Source: Pseudidiomarina salinarum (lineage in GTDB: Bacteria > Pseudomonadota > Gammaproteobacteria > Enterobacterales > Alteromonadaceae). From it: 64,000 bases of DNA. Positions 38,198-48,549 of this stretch are shown here, piece by piece (within the stretch, counting starts at the first letter, position 1; every line of letters begins with the position of its first letter). Made by a program: the position numbers and the translations under genes. The stretch spans positions 1-64,000 of the forward strand of contig NZ_JPER01000002.1 of NCBI RefSeq assembly GCF_000753715.1. Direction: 5' to 3'. Below the pieces are notes generated by a model. That model searched no databases. It was given only the letters and a program-made list of their open reading frames with translations, and had not been told where the DNA came from.

Positions 38198-40306
38198 TTA
38201 ATCTGCGCCGTTTATGGCGACCTGATTGCGCCCTCGTTTCTTGGCTTCATAGAGCGCATTATCGGCCAGCCGCAGTAAATCTTCTTTCCTGCTGGCATGA
38301 TCGGGGAAGGTGGCCACGCCAAGTGAAATCGTCACCGTACCCAGCGAATGCCCGCCATAAAAGAGCTCAAGCGCTTCGATGCGGCGGCGGAGTTCTTCGG
38401 CCCGCGCACCGGCGATATCAGCGGCAGCTTCCGGCAGTATCAACATAAACTCCTCGCCACCAAAGCGACAAACCACATCGCCAGGCCGCGCCAGGCTGGT
38501 CATCTGCGTTGCCAGTTCTTCGAGCACACGGTCCCCGGCCTCATGCCCAAAGGTATCGTTAAAACGTTTAAAATGATCGACGTCGAGAGTGATCACCGAT
38601 AGGGGCTTGCCGGATCGCGATACCCGCTGCATTTCGCGCTCGAGGGTTTCTTCCAGATAGCGCCGGTTGTACAGGCCGGTCAGTGGGTCACGGACCGACT
38701 CACGACGCAGTTTTTCAGTGAGCCGCAGGTTACTTAAAGCGAGCGACAGGCGCTCCGCCACAGTTTTTGCCAATGCCAGTTCATGATCGTTCAGCTTGAC
38801 CGAATCCTCTTTGGAACTCGCCAGGTATAAGGTGCCCAACACCTCATCCCGGGTGACCAGCGGTATGCATACGGAAAAACTCAGCTTCTGCTCGTCGGCG
38901 TGGGCACAGAAGAGTTCGGCCGACTCACTCGAGGCTTTATAGGTACGCCCCAGACGCAGGGCGCGACAGTCTTCCGGATGAAAGCGCGCAACCGGTTCAA
39001 TACCATTGCTCCAGTCCATAATGAGTTCAGCATAATCGCGCGACGGAGCAGTAAGATAGAGCGCCCCCGGTATCTGCGGTAACAGTTTTTGAAAGGCTCT
39101 GGCGGTCGCGCTATAGGCTTCAGTTTCCGTGTTGGATGACACCAGCATCGACTGCAGCCCCGATAGTATCTTAGTTTCTCGTTCTGCCAGCTCCAGCTGA
39201 TCGGCCATCCGGTTAAAATCGCCAGCCAATACGCCCAATTCATCCGAGCGTGTATCTTCAACCCGGGCAGACAGATCTCCGCTCTCAATACGACGTGCGG
39301 TCAATCGCAGTTTCTCAATACTGGAAATAACGCCCATTTGCATCAGCAGCAACAGCGCGACACCTAAGCCCACTCCCATTACCGGCAGCAGGATTGCCAT
39401 CCGTTCGACCACTTGCATGCGCTGGTCGACCTCCGCCTTCACTTCGGTATGCAAGAGCTCTTTTTCGGCGATGACATCGCCGATGATGACGCGCATTTCA
39501 TCGACCAGTTCTTTACCGCGACCCGAAGCGACCAGTGCTGAACTCACGTCCTCTGCTTCCCGGTAAGTATGGGCGATTTCGCGCCACCGGCGCTCTAATT
39601 GCTCGATTAAATTATCAGTACGATTTCGATCTTCTGCCGACCAGGCCGTCTCATTCAGCTGATTAACCAGTGCCGCAAGCTGGCCGCTAGTTACTTCTAT
39701 CGGCAGCCAGGTTGCGTCAGCTTTCTCATCAGGCACATCACGCAAGGCCCGGCTTCGGGCAGCCTGGTATTGTTCGTGTTCATATTGTATCTGTTCGATC
39801 AGCGCATCACGACGCAGCAGCTCCTGCATCCGGTTCAGATGGTAATAGGCATTGAAACTATGACTGAAGAGACGACCAGGTGACCGGGAGCGCGCCGCGA
39901 TCGCCGGTTCGGCAATTTCATTTAACCATCGAGCGAACAGTGCTTCCATGCGATCCAGCTGAGGCTCTGCACCGTTGTAACCTGCAAGTTGACGCCATTC
40001 GTCAGCCAATTTAACGAACTGCGTACGGGCATTCTCATAGGGTTCGAGAAACTCCTCGTTACCCGTGATAATGAAGCCCCGCTCGCCGGTTTCGGCGTTA
40101 ACGACTGCCTTGAGCAACTCGGTGCGCAAGGCGATTTCACGCACAAGTCGCTCAGACTGATCCGACAGCCGTTTCACGCTTTCCATATTGACGGACACAA
40201 CCCAGGATAGCCCCGCCACGATCACAATGGGCACGGCGAAACCAGCAATAATCTGAGCGCGCAGGGGAATATGTCTCCAGAATGAAAGTGATCGGTTTGT
40301 CTTCAC
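38198..40306 (-). CDS. CHASE3-HAMP-GAF-GGDEF diguanylate cyclase
   Basis: A 702-residue membrane receptor that makes cyclic di-GMP. Order: membrane span (about 15-37), CHASE3-type periplasmic sensor (to about 300; AVVNAETGERGFIITGNEEF is typical), span (about 305-325), HAMP (RIESGDLSARVEDTRSDELG), GAF domain (about 395-530) and GGDEF domain (about 545-700) with intact FGGEEFMLILPE and the RPGD inhibition site five residues earlier. The start is GTG at 40306 with AAGGAT upstream. It is followed closely by the split ligD genes on the same strand. Ligand unknown. Confidence 0.9.
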   Translation of the reverse strand: MKTNRSLSFWRHIPLRAQIIAGFAVPIVIVAGLSWVVSVNMESVKRLSDQSERLVREIALRTELLKAVVNAETGERGFIITGNEEFLEPYENARTQFVKLADEWRQLAGYNGAEPQLDRMEALFARWLNEIAEPAIAARSRSPGRLFSHSFNAYYHLNRMQELLRRDALIEQIQYEHEQYQAARSRALRDVPDEKADATWLPIEVTSGQLAALVNQLNETAWSAEDRNRTDNLIEQLERRWREIAHTYREAEDVSSALVASGRGKELVDEMRVIIGDVIAEKELLHTEVKAEVDQRMQVVERMAILLPVMGVGLGVALLLLMQMGVISSIEKLRLTARRIESGDLSARVEDTRSDELGVLAGDFNRMADQLELAERETKILSGLQSMLVSSNTETEAYSATARAFQKLLPQIPGALYLTAPSRDYAELIMDWSNGIEPVARFHPEDCRALRLGRTYKASSESAELFCAHADEQKLSFSVCIPLVTRDEVLGTLYLASSKEDSVKLNDHELALAKTVAERLSLALSNLRLTEKLRRESVRDPLTGLYNRRYLEETLEREMQRVSRSGKPLSVITLDVDHFKRFNDTFGHEAGDRVLEELATQMTSLARPGDVVCRFGGEEFMLILPEAAADIAGARAEELRRRIEALELFYGGHSLGTVTISLGVATFPDHASRKEDLLRLADNALYEAKKRGRNQVAINGAD

Positions 40307-40489
40307 GTTGAATCCTTTTTCAGCCCTTTCCCTTGATGAGAGGTATGTGGCCTATAGCCTAGACCATCAAGCGTGGAAAGCCAGCTTCGTGACTGCCATC
40401 GGACCACAGCGGTAATGGCATTTGCTCTTAGCGTCCGCGCCCTTTACACTCAGTCTGTAACTGACCGATCTTAACAGCAGGAAGCAGCA

Positions 40490-41485
40490 ATGGCAGCCTT
40501 TGGTACCGTTTTCATGCCTAAAATGGCACTTACTACTTTTGATGATGAAGGCTGGACTACCCCCGAACAAGTGTCCGCAGAGCAGATTAACCTGCATCCC
40601 GGCGCGCATGTATTGCACTATGCCAGCAGCTGTTTTGAAGGCCTGAAAGCCTTTCGCCACAAAGACGGTTCGGTCAATATTTTTCGCATGGAGGCAAATA
40701 TTGCCCGCCTGATTCAGAGTGGCCGATTGTTGTCCTTGCCCGAAATCAGCCCTGAGCTGTTAGAAGAAATGATTATCGGCATAGTCGCTCATTATGCTGA
40801 TGAGGTACCGGAGCCGCCGGGCTCAATGTATATCCGGCCCACCCATATCGGCACCGAGCCGGCGATAGGCAAGGCTGCCAGCCCCAGCAGCACCTCCATG
40901 CTCTACATTTTGCTGTCGCCGGTCGGCGATTACTTCAGTGGTGGTGCTAAACCATTGCGACTGCTACTTGAGGAGGAAGGCTCACGCTGTGCTGCGCATA
41001 TGGGCATGGTGAAGAGTGGCGGTAATTATGCCAGCGCGCTGCAACCTATTATGCAGGCCCGCAAAGAAGTGAACGCCGATCAGGTGCTGTTCTGCCCGGG
41101 TGGCGATGTACAGGAAACCGGTGCCGCGAACTTCTTACTCATCGATGGCAACGAGATTATCACCAAGGCCCTGGATACGTCGTTTTTACATGGCATCACG
41201 CGGGATTCGCTGCTGACGCTGGCGCGCGACATGGGAATGACTGTCAGTGAGCGTGAGCTCAGCGTGGAAGAATTACTGGAACGGGCAGCTAAACCCGGTA
41301 CTGAGGCTGCGCTGTCTGGTACCGCGGCAGTTCTGACTCCGGTCGGTACGCTTATCCACAACGGCAAGGACTACCATGTTGGCAGCGGAGCTCAGGGCCC
41401 GACCACTGACAAGTTACGCCGGGCACTTAACGCCGTGCAGTGGGGTGAAGCCACTGACAACCACGGCTGGCTTACCAAAGTGTGA
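40490..41485 (+). CDS. ilvE: Branched-chain amino acid aminotransferase
   Basis: A 331-residue fold-type IV PLP aminotransferase for the last step of Leu, Ile and Val synthesis. Seen: LHYASSCFEGLKAFRHKDGS, IRPTHIGTEPAIG, the Schiff-base Lys in MVKSGGNYASAL, and cofactor-binding QETGAANFLLID with GTAAVLTPVG. It belongs to the longer type II subfamily, shared with mycobacteria and eukaryotes, not the E. coli form. Ribosome site AGGAAG. It is monocistronic, and no leader peptide or attenuator was found in the 183 bp upstream. Confidence 0.92.
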   Translation: MAAFGTVFMPKMALTTFDDEGWTTPEQVSAEQINLHPGAHVLHYASSCFEGLKAFRHKDGSVNIFRMEANIARLIQSGRLLSLPEISPELLEEMIIGIVAHYADEVPEPPGSMYIRPTHIGTEPAIGKAASPSSTSMLYILLSPVGDYFSGGAKPLRLLLEEEGSRCAAHMGMVKSGGNYASALQPIMQARKEVNADQVLFCPGGDVQETGAANFLLIDGNEIITKALDTSFLHGITRDSLLTLARDMGMTVSERELSVEELLERAAKPGTEAALSGTAAVLTPVGTLIHNGKDYHVGSGAQGPTTDKLRRALNAVQWGEATDNHGWLTKV

Positions 41486-41495
41486 TGGCAATGGC

Positions 41496-41912
41496 TTAGA
41501 TTAAAACCAGAGCGCACTGCACCAACAGCGCGATGTTGGCAATCAGGCCTATCAGATAGAAATAGCTGCGCGGGCTGGGGTTTTTCTCAGTCGCGATGCC
41601 GTAGTACAGGATCATGTGGAAAATACGCGCTAAGGCATAAATCCAGATCCAAATGCCCATCCAGAATACGCTGACACCCATAAACAGGCCGAGAAATATC
41701 GTGGCCAGCATAAAGGTAGTGTTTTCGAGCGAATTCATAAAGGTGCGATGGGTACGGAAAACCAGCGAAGAATGGCTTAGCGAAGGGTCAATTTTACCGG
41801 GTATCGCATCGGGCTGTTTTGCCTTGGTCGTGGCAGCAATCACGGACTGCACAATGACAGTGGCAATAATAACGATGATTCCCCAAAATATCAGTGGATA
41901 GCTAGCGGTCAT
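41496..41912 (-). CDS. MAPEG family membrane protein
   Basis: A 138-residue protein with four membrane helices of the MAPEG superfamily (microsomal glutathione transferase/eicosanoid type). The family signature appears as SSLVFRTHRTFMNSLENTTFML, and a later ALARIFHMILYY segment carries the Arg and His that touch glutathione in relatives. Function in bacteria is unknown, perhaps thiol conjugation. The start is coupled to yheV through ATGA. Confidence 0.85.
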   Translation of the reverse strand: MTASYPLIFWGIIVIIATVIVQSVIAATTKAKQPDAIPGKIDPSLSHSSLVFRTHRTFMNSLENTTFMLATIFLGLFMGVSVFWMGIWIWIYALARIFHMILYYGIATEKNPSPRSYFYLIGLIANIALLVQCALVLI

Positions 41913-42124
41913 GGTTTGAATATCCCAATTATGTTTTTATTTACGGCCACCGGATCAGGCTGGCCGCCGGGCTGAGCGGGCTCATCACGTTCGCTGAAGC
42001 GGTGCTTACACTGAACGCATTCGACCGTCTCGACATCATCCTCGACAAACAGCATCAAAGTATCAAGGGCATTACACGCCGGGCACTGGGCACCAGCAAT
42101 AAAACGTTTACGTTGTCGGGCCAT
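41909..42124 (-). CDS. yheV: YheV family zinc-ribbon protein
   Basis: A 71-residue protein with two CxxC pairs, CPAC and CVQC, that form a zinc ribbon; the RKRFIAGAQCP start is typical of YheV. Function unknown. The ATG at 42124 is used, with GAGGTG upstream; the reading extends 19 codons further with no ribosome site. It diverges from yheS, as in E. coli, where the two also neighbour each other. Confidence 0.88.
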   Translation of the reverse strand: MARQRKRFIAGAQCPACNALDTLMLFVEDDVETVECVQCKHRFSERDEPAQPGGQPDPVAVNKNIIGIFKP

Positions 42125-42152
42125 ATTCACCTCTGTTGGCATGCGGTATAAT
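42125..42152 (+). promoter_or_regulatory. Candidate promoter of yheS
   Basis: A consensus -10 TATAAT at 42147-42152 has TTCACC at 42125-42130 as a 4-of-6 -35 box, spaced 16 bp. It would give a leader of about 67 nt before yheS. It overlaps the yheV start region on the other strand. Confidence 0.4.
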
Positions 42153-42225
42153 TGTGGCAGACTTTGCGCGAAATTTCGCATATTTCATTTAAAAAAGCAG
42201 CTAAACACCTAAGCTCGGGAGCTTT

Positions 42226-44127
42226 ATGATAAACATCCGCGCCATGACCCTGATGCGTGGCGGTAAGCTATTGCTACAAGACGCCGATATTACCATTTTC
42301 CCGGGCCACCATGTGGGCCTGGTAGGTCGCAACGGTACCGGTAAATCCTCGTTGTTTGCGCTGTTACGCGGTGAGCTGCAGGTGGAGCAAGGCAGCTGCG
42401 ATGTGCCATCGGGCTGGCGCATTGCCAGTGTCCGCCAGGAAACCCCGGCGCTGGATCAGCCTGCCATTGAATACGTGCTGGATGGTGATACCGAGCTACG
42501 GGCGGTACAAAAAAAGATTGCTGACGCCGAGCACCGGCAGGATGGCCATGCCATCGGCCGGCTGCATGACGAGCTGGGTACCATCGGCGGCTATGACGCC
42601 AATGCCCGCGCGGCCAGCCTGCTCGACGGCCTGGGCTTCACCCCGGCGCAGATCCACCAGCCGGTGCATGCCTTTTCCGGCGGCTGGCGGATGCGCCTGA
42701 ACCTGGCACAGGCGCTGATAGCCCGCGCCGATTTATTGCTGCTGGATGAGCCGACCAACCACCTGGATGTCGATGCTATTTTCTGGCTGGAAGACTGGTT
42801 ACAGCGATTTCCCGGTACCCTGATGGTGATTTCTCACGACCGGGATTTTCTGGATGCCATTGCCCAGCAGATCATTCACATCGAACATCAGCAGGCCACC
42901 AGTTACAACGGCAACTACAGCAGCTTTGAGCGCCAGCAGGCCGAGCAACTGGCGCAGCAGCAGGCGCTGTTTGAAAAAGAGCAGGCCCAGAAAAAGCATT
43001 TGCAAAGTTATATTGACCGCTTTCGCTATAAAGCCAGTAAAGCCCGCCAGGCACAGAGCCGGATCAAGGCGCTGGAGCGGTTGCAGGCGAGCGCGCCTAT
43101 GCTGGCCCGCAGCGGCTTTAACTTCAGCTTCCGCAAACCTAACCAGTTGCCAAATCCGCTGCTGACGCTGGACAAAGTGCAGGCGGGTTATGGCGATCTG
43201 ACTATTTTAAAAGACATTAAATTTAACCTGGTACCAGGCAGCCGCATTGGCCTGCTCGGCCGCAACGGCGCGGGTAAATCGACGCTGGTTAAACTGCTGG
43301 CTGGCGAGCTCGAGCCGCAGGCCGGTGTGGTGCAGCTAAACCCCGGCGTAAGCCTGGGCTACTTTGCCCAGCATCAGCTTGAGTTACTGGATTCACGCGC
43401 GACACCATTACAGCACCTGCAACGTCTTGATGAGAAGGCGACGGAACAGCAACTGCGCGACTTCATCGGTGGCTTTGGGTTTTCCGGTGATATGGCGAGT
43501 TCACTGGTCGAGCCGATGTCCGGTGGTGAAAAAGCCCGGCTGGTGCTGGCGCTGATTGTCTACCAGAAACCCAATATGCTGTTACTCGATGAGCCCACCA
43601 ACCACCTGGACAGTACCATGCGCGAAGCACTGGTATTTGCCTTGCAGGATTTTGAAGGCGCCATGGTTATCGTTTCGCACGACCGCCATTTGCTGCGCAC
43701 CACGGTTGACGAGTTCTACTTAGTTGCGAACCAGCAGGTCAATCCTTTTGACGGCGACCTCGATGCCTACCACGAATGGCTGAAACAGCAAGTTTCGGCG
43801 TCAGCGCCTGCAGCCGGCGAGCCAATCCCCGCTTCGGATAAGGGCGACCGGAAGGCGGAAAAACGCCAGGCTGCAGAGCGCCGTCAGGCCCTGAAGCCGC
43901 TGAAAGACCAGCTGCAAAAAGCTGAAAAACAGATGTCTGAAGTCAGCACACAACTGGATGCGCTGAACGACCGCCTGGCCGACAACGGCCTTTATGATGC
44001 AGAACGCAAAGCAGAACTGACAGACCTGTTGCAGCAACAAGCCAGCCTTAAGCAGAAACTGGAAACCGTCGAGGCCGCCTGGATGGAAGCGGCTGAAGCA
44101 CTGCAACAGGCCGAGGAAGGAAGCTGA
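42226..44127 (+). CDS. yheS: ABC-F ribosome-associated ATPase YheS
   Basis: A 633-residue soluble protein with two ABC cassettes and no membrane span, hence ABC-F. Cassette 1: Walker [10 protein letters not shown], signature [15 protein letters not shown], Walker [13 protein letters not shown]. Cassette 2: [34 protein letters not shown]. The linker (about 245-305) holds the charged coiled-coil P-site tRNA-interaction motif, and a C-terminal coiled coil (about 530-633) follows. ABC-F proteins relieve stalled ribosomes at particular nascent peptides. yheU follows with a one-base overlap. Confidence 0.95.
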   Translation: MINIRAMTLMRGGKLLLQDADITIFPGHHVGLVGRNGTGKSSLFALLRGELQVEQGSCDVPSGWRIASVRQETPALDQPAIEYVLDGDTELRAVQKKIADAEHRQDGHAIGRLHDELGTIGGYDANARAASLLDGLGFTPAQIHQPVHAFSGGWRMRLNLAQALIARADLLLLDEPTNHLDVDAIFWLEDWLQRFPGTLMVISHDRDFLDAIAQQIIHIEHQQATSYNGNYSSFERQQAEQLAQQQALFEKEQAQKKHLQSYIDRFRYKASKARQAQSRIKALERLQASAPMLARSGFNFSFRKPNQLPNPLLTLDKVQAGYGDLTILKDIKFNLVPGSRIGLLGRNGAGKSTLVKLLAGELEPQAGVVQLNPGVSLGYFAQHQLELLDSRATPLQHLQRLDEKATEQQLRDFIGGFGFSGDMASSLVEPMSGGEKARLVLALIVYQKPNMLLLDEPTNHLDSTMREALVFALQDFEGAMVIVSHDRHLLRTTVDEFYLVANQQVNPFDGDLDAYHEWLKQQVSASAPAAGEPIPASDKGDRKAEKRQAAERRQALKPLKDQLQKAEKQMSEVSTQLDALNDRLADNGLYDAERKAELTDLLQQQASLKQKLETVEAAWMEAAEALQQAEEGS

Positions 44128-44339
44128 TGGAAATTCCCTGGCAGCAACTTGATGAGCAGACGCTGGTTAATTTGATTGAGAGCTTCGTGCTGCGCGAAGG
44201 CACGGACTATGGCCTTGAAGAAAAGTCGATGGAACAGAAAGTTGCAGATGTAAGGCTGCAATTGCAACGCGGTGAAGCGGTGCTGGTGTGGTCAGAATTG
44301 CACGAGACAGTAACTATTCTGCCTGCCGATGGTAGGTAA
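44127..44339 (+). CDS. yheU: YheU family protein (UPF0270)
   Basis: A 70-residue protein with the family start [28 protein letters not shown] and ending in a helical [21 protein letters not shown]. Function unknown. It is coupled to yheS by TGATG, the order seen in E. coli. Its 3' end overlaps cysQ by 26 bp. Confidence 0.92.
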   Translation: MEIPWQQLDEQTLVNLIESFVLREGTDYGLEEKSMEQKVADVRLQLQRGEAVLVWSELHETVTILPADGR

Positions 44340-45171
44340 AGATCTCGCGCCAGTTAACCGCCGGATCGCCCATAATAATGAAATTCGGATTCCCCAGATT
44401 GGGTTCCTGGTTATAGGTCAGCGGGTCAAAATATTCACTGAGAATATTGCCGCCGGCCTCACCGACAATGACCTCGGCGGCAGCGGTATCCCACTCCCCG
44501 GTAGGTCCAACTCTCAAGAAGCAATCCGCTTTGCCTTCAGCGATAAGACAAGCCTTCAGCGAACAACTACCCACACGCACTAATTCGAGCTCGCGCTCGC
44601 TGCCCATCCGATCCAGTACCAGGGCTTCGGGCTGGCGTCTGCTTATCGCCACTTTCAGCGGGTCACGTTGCGGGTCATCGAGATAACGGACCTCAACTTT
44701 GCGCTTACCCTGCCGATCCTGTTTATAGGCGCCCTTGCCCTGTTGGGCGGTAAAGAGCACATCCTCAGTTGGCCAGTAGATGATCCCCAATACCGGGCGG
44801 TTATGCTCCACCAGGCTAATCACCACACCAAAGTCCCCGCTTTGCCTGATAAATTCCTGGGTACCGTCGATGGGATCAATTATCCAGTAACGGGGCCACT
44901 TGCGGCGCTCTTCAAAGCTAAGATGGGAGCCCTCTTCAGAGAGCACGGGAATATCAGGGGTTAAATCGGCAAGGGCATCGAGTATCACCCGGTTAGCGGC
45001 AAAATCCGCACTGGTGACCGGCGAATCATCCTCTTTTTCAAAGGTTTCGAAATCCTGATCGCGATACAGCTCAAGGATAAGTGCGCCGGCGCGCACCGCG
45101 ATATCGGCGGCGCCCTCCAGCCACTCGGTCAGCTGATCCGGACTGCTATAATCACGTGATTCATTAGTCAT
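44314..45171 (-). CDS. cysQ: 3'(2'),5'-bisphosphate nucleotidase CysQ
   Basis: Removes the 3'-phosphate of PAP, the by-product of sulfate assimilation, to give AMP. Of 285 residues, the lithium-sensitive phosphatase motifs are [10 protein letters not shown] (metal site), [10 protein letters not shown] and [17 protein letters not shown]. The protein is about 40 residues longer than E. coli CysQ (246), with the added length at both ends. It overlaps nudE by 8 bp, so the two are coupled. Confidence 0.93.
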   Translation of the reverse strand: MTNESRDYSSPDQLTEWLEGAADIAVRAGALILELYRDQDFETFEKEDDSPVTSADFAANRVILDALADLTPDIPVLSEEGSHLSFEERRKWPRYWIIDPIDGTQEFIRQSGDFGVVISLVEHNRPVLGIIYWPTEDVLFTAQQGKGAYKQDRQGKRKVEVRYLDDPQRDPLKVAISRRQPEALVLDRMGSERELELVRVGSCSLKACLIAEGKADCFLRVGPTGEWDTAAAEVIVGEAGGNILSEYFDPLTYNQEPNLGNPNFIIMGDPAVNWREIFTYHRQAE

Positions 45172-45718
45172 GACCGTTACGCTCCCTTAGCATCATCAGC
45201 AGCGCCGCAATACTGCGGGCTTCAGTGAAATCTTCCTGATCCAGCAGCGCATCGACTTTCTGCAGCGACCAGGGCACCAGTTCCAGCGGTTCAGGTTCAT
45301 CACCAGCAAGCTGCTCGGGATACAGGTCACGGGCAATGAAGATATGCATGGTCGCGGCAAAAAACTGGGGCGCCATGGTCACACTTTTCAGCGGAATAAG
45401 TTCGCGCGCACCGTAACCAATTTCTTCCTTCAGTTCGCGGATAGCTGCCTGTTCGGGACTCTCGCCGGCATCAATCAGGCCTTTGGGAAAACCAAGCTGA
45501 TAATTGTGCAGACCGGCTGCGTATTCCCGTACCAGCATGATAGTATCGTCATCCATAAATGGCACCATCATGACAGCGCCCCGGCCGCTGCCCTGCATGC
45601 GTTCAAACTGACGTTCAACGCCGTTGCTGAAACGCAGATCGATCGCCTCAATGCGCAGCAATCTGCTGCGGGCGACGGTTTGCCGGGTCAGTATTTCGGG
45701 AATTTGTTTGCGCGCCAT
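45164..45718 (-). CDS. nudE: ADP compounds hydrolase NudE
   Basis: A 184-residue Nudix enzyme cleaving NADH, ADP-ribose and diadenosine polyphosphates. The Nudix box GLIDAGESPEQAAIRELKEE fits GX5EX7REUXEEXGU, ending in IGYGA. ATG at 45718 is used: it gives the usual NudE length, whereas a start 57 codons upstream would yield an unrelated N-terminus. It is coupled to cysQ and divergent from sthA. Confidence 0.93.
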   Translation of the reverse strand: MARKQIPEILTRQTVARSRLLRIEAIDLRFSNGVERQFERMQGSGRGAVMMVPFMDDDTIMLVREYAAGLHNYQLGFPKGLIDAGESPEQAAIRELKEEIGYGARELIPLKSVTMAPQFFAATMHIFIARDLYPEQLAGDEPEPLELVPWSLQKVDALLDQEDFTEARSIAALLMMLRERNGHD

Positions 45719-45807
45719 CACAGATCCGTTTAAAGCTGGCTCAACATGCTTGGTTTTAGTTACTATAACGGGAAAGAACAGCACCGCACAACCTAAAGGA
45801 GTCCTTA

Positions 45808-47214
45808 ATGAGCCAGACCAAGACACAATTTGACGCAGTAGTGATTGGCAGCGGCCCTGGTGGCGAAGGCGCGGCCATGCAACTGGCAAAAAGTGGCTGC
45901 TCGGTCGTAATGATCGAAAAACACAGCTCCATCGGTGGTGGCTGTACCCATTGGGGAACCATTCCGTCGAAAGCGTTGCGGCATTCGGTAAGCCGGCTCA
46001 TTGAATACCACAGTAATCCACTGTTCTCGAACGACCGCATTCAGCGCGGCCTGACGTTCGCCGAGATCCTGAAACACGCCCAGGGCGTGATCCGCAAACA
46101 GGTCAATCTACGCAGCAGTTTTTATAACCGCAACGGCGTGACAGTGATTCACGGCGTCGCCAGTTTCGAAAGCGAGAGCTGTATCAAGGTGGTTCAGGAC
46201 GACGGCGTCGAAGAATATATCGAAACCCGGCAGGTGGTGATAGCCAGCGGCTCACGCCCTTATCATCCCGAAGACGTCGACTTCAGCCATCCGCGGATTT
46301 ATGACTCCGACACTGTGTTAGCCCTGGAGCACGAGCCGCGCAGTATTATCATTTACGGCGCTGGCGTGGTTGGCTGTGAATACGCCAGCATTTTCCGTGG
46401 CCTCGGCGTTAAAGTAGATCTGATCAATACCCGTGATCGCTTGTTGTCATTCCTGGATGCGGAAATTTCCGATGCGCTGTCTTATCATCTGCGCAACAGT
46501 GGCGTTGTGATTCGCCATAACGAAGAATATGAAAGCATCGAAGGCACCGATGACAATGTGGTCATGAAGACCAAGTCCGGCAAGCGCATTGTTGCTGACT
46601 GTCTGCTGTTTGCCAATGGTCGCTCGGGCAATATCGAAGAGCTGCAGGTCGATAAAGTGGGCCTGAAACCGAATTACCGGGGGCAGCTTGAAGTGTCGAA
46701 GCTTTATCAGACCTCGACTGACAACATCTATGCAGTCGGCGACATCATTGGTTATCCGTCGCTGGCCAGCGCCGCCTATGATCAGGGCCGTATCTGTGCC
46801 ACCGCGATGTTGTCGGGTGATTGCGCCCAGCGCCTGAAAAGCGATATCCCGACGGGAATTTATACCATCCCGGAAATCAGTTCAGTGGGTAAAACTGAAG
46901 AAGAGCTGACGGAACAGCGGGTTCCTTATGAAGTCGGCCGCGCCCAGTTTAAACATCTGGCCCGGGCCCAGATTTCCAATATGGCGGTGGGTAGCCTGAA
47001 GATTTTATTCCATCAGGAAACCAAAGAAGTACTGGGTATTCACTGTTTTGGTGAGCGGGCGGCGGAGATTATCCATATCGGCCAGGCCATCATGGAGCAG
47101 AAAGGTGAAGCCAATACCATTGAGTATTTTGTCAGCACCACCTTTAACTATCCGACCATGGCCGAAGCCTATCGGGTAGCAGCACTGAACGGGCTCAACC
47201 GCCTACGGGGCTGA
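45808..47214 (+). CDS. sthA: Soluble pyridine nucleotide transhydrogenase
   Basis: FAD enzyme that balances NADPH and NADH. The 468 residues start with the FAD-binding [35 protein letters not shown] is the SthA form of the disulfide region, with only one of the two Cys of lipoamide dehydrogenases, so no disulfide catalysis is expected. The NAD site is [17 protein letters not shown]. The ribosome site AAGGAG is 6 bases from ATG. It shares 12 bp at its end with the convergent envZ. Confidence 0.97.
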   Translation: MSQTKTQFDAVVIGSGPGGEGAAMQLAKSGCSVVMIEKHSSIGGGCTHWGTIPSKALRHSVSRLIEYHSNPLFSNDRIQRGLTFAEILKHAQGVIRKQVNLRSSFYNRNGVTVIHGVASFESESCIKVVQDDGVEEYIETRQVVIASGSRPYHPEDVDFSHPRIYDSDTVLALEHEPRSIIIYGAGVVGCEYASIFRGLGVKVDLINTRDRLLSFLDAEISDALSYHLRNSGVVIRHNEEYESIEGTDDNVVMKTKSGKRIVADCLLFANGRSGNIEELQVDKVGLKPNYRGQLEVSKLYQTSTDNIYAVGDIIGYPSLASAAYDQGRICATAMLSGDCAQRLKSDIPTGIYTIPEISSVGKTEEELTEQRVPYEVGRAQFKHLARAQISNMAVGSLKILFHQETKEVLGIHCFGERAAEIIHIGQAIMEQKGEANTIEYFVSTTFNYPTMAEAYRVAALNGLNRLRG

Positions 47215-48543
47215 GCCTGCTGAGCTGCTGACCGGCAGCTCTACCCGTACCTGCAAGCCTCCGAGTTGTTCGCTGCGGCCCAGACTAATATGGCCGCGGT
47301 GACGCTCAATAATCCGTTTCACAATGGCTAATCCTAGCCCCGAGCCGCTGGTTGCGCGCGCCTTGTCGCCCTGTGTAAAGGGCAGCAACAAATGCTCGAC
47401 ATCGGTGGCCGGGATGCCGGGTCCATCATCGCTGACACTGAACCAGACCTGCTGCTCATCCACATCAAAGCCGGTATCAATCTGAATACGCTGGCGACCA
47501 TAGCGCTCGGCATTTTCCAGCAAATTGAGTAATACCCGCTTAATAGAAATCGCCCGCACCGGAACATCGGGAATGGTCTGGTAATTCACGGTAATGATCG
47601 ATTTCCAGGTATCCGGCACATGCCCCACCACATCTTCAATCAGGTAGTTCAGGTTCTGGGTTTCATTGTCGGCAGACGTATCGATGCGTACATAGTCGAT
47701 AAACTGATCAATGATGGCATTCATATCATCGATATCACTGATAATACCCTCAGCGAGAAAATCCTCGCTCGGTGGCATCATTTCGGTGGCTAACCGGATC
47801 CGTGTCAGCGGCGTGCGCAGGTCGTGGGATACCCCGGCCATCAACAACGCGCGATCCTGCTCCAACTGCTGCACGCCTTTGGACATCTGGTTAAAGGCGC
47901 GGGTTACAGCAATCACTTCGGTGGAACCGCGTTCAGGCAACTGCTCCGGCACTTCGCCCCGGCCAATTTTGCGCGCCGCTGCCTGCAGGGCCTTAAGCGG
48001 CCTGTTCTGCCAGTTGGTAAAGAGCATGCCGCCCAAGACACTGAGGATACCGATCAGGATAAGATAGAACAGTAACGGCGAAAACCGCGCTTCATCAAAA
48101 CTGTCCAGTTCCATCTGCAGCCAGTAATCCGGCATCCCTTCAGTATGGATCCAGACCTGATAATTCTTTCCCTGCGAGATCCGCACCTCGGCGTCAGTGC
48201 CAAGCAGGCGGCTCATCTCTGAGGATAAAAAGCTATAACCGGTGGTTTGGGTCAGACCCTGTTGCAGCGCTTCATTCTGGCTCATGAGCTTGATGCCGGT
48301 GGCAGCGGTGTATGCGCGCGCCAGATCGCGCTTTTCAGGCATCGACAAGCGGCTGTCGGAGAGCCATTGGTCCAGGGTCAGTACCCCTTCTACCTGGCGG
48401 GCGACCACGGAACTGATTTGCTGCATGCTGGGCTTGACCACATACAAACCCACCATGATGTACGACACCACCTGATTAATCAGCAGCAGACCGGCAATTA
48501 ATGCGACAGTGCGGGCAAATGCGGAACGCGGCAGAATTCGCAT
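47203..48543 (-). CDS. envZ: Osmosensor histidine kinase EnvZ
   Basis: Two-component sensor kinase of the inner membrane. Order: span (about 10-32), periplasmic domain to about 155, span (about 158-180), HAMP (about 180-232), dimerisation domain with the phosphorylated His in [16 protein letters not shown], and HATPase with N box [10 protein letters not shown] and G boxes DDGPGIPA and [12 protein letters not shown]. It phosphorylates OmpR under changed osmolarity or pH. The ATG at 48543 is used in place of a TTG one codon earlier. It lies 6 bp after ompR. Confidence 0.96.
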   Translation of the reverse strand: MRILPRSAFARTVALIAGLLLINQVVSYIMVGLYVVKPSMQQISSVVARQVEGVLTLDQWLSDSRLSMPEKRDLARAYTAATGIKLMSQNEALQQGLTQTTGYSFLSSEMSRLLGTDAEVRISQGKNYQVWIHTEGMPDYWLQMELDSFDEARFSPLLFYLILIGILSVLGGMLFTNWQNRPLKALQAAARKIGRGEVPEQLPERGSTEVIAVTRAFNQMSKGVQQLEQDRALLMAGVSHDLRTPLTRIRLATEMMPPSEDFLAEGIISDIDDMNAIIDQFIDYVRIDTSADNETQNLNYLIEDVVGHVPDTWKSIITVNYQTIPDVPVRAISIKRVLLNLLENAERYGRQRIQIDTGFDVDEQQVWFSVSDDGPGIPATDVEHLLLPFTQGDKARATSGSGLGLAIVKRIIERHRGHISLGRSEQLGGLQVRVELPVSSSAGSAP

Positions 48544-48549
48544 CAAGGC

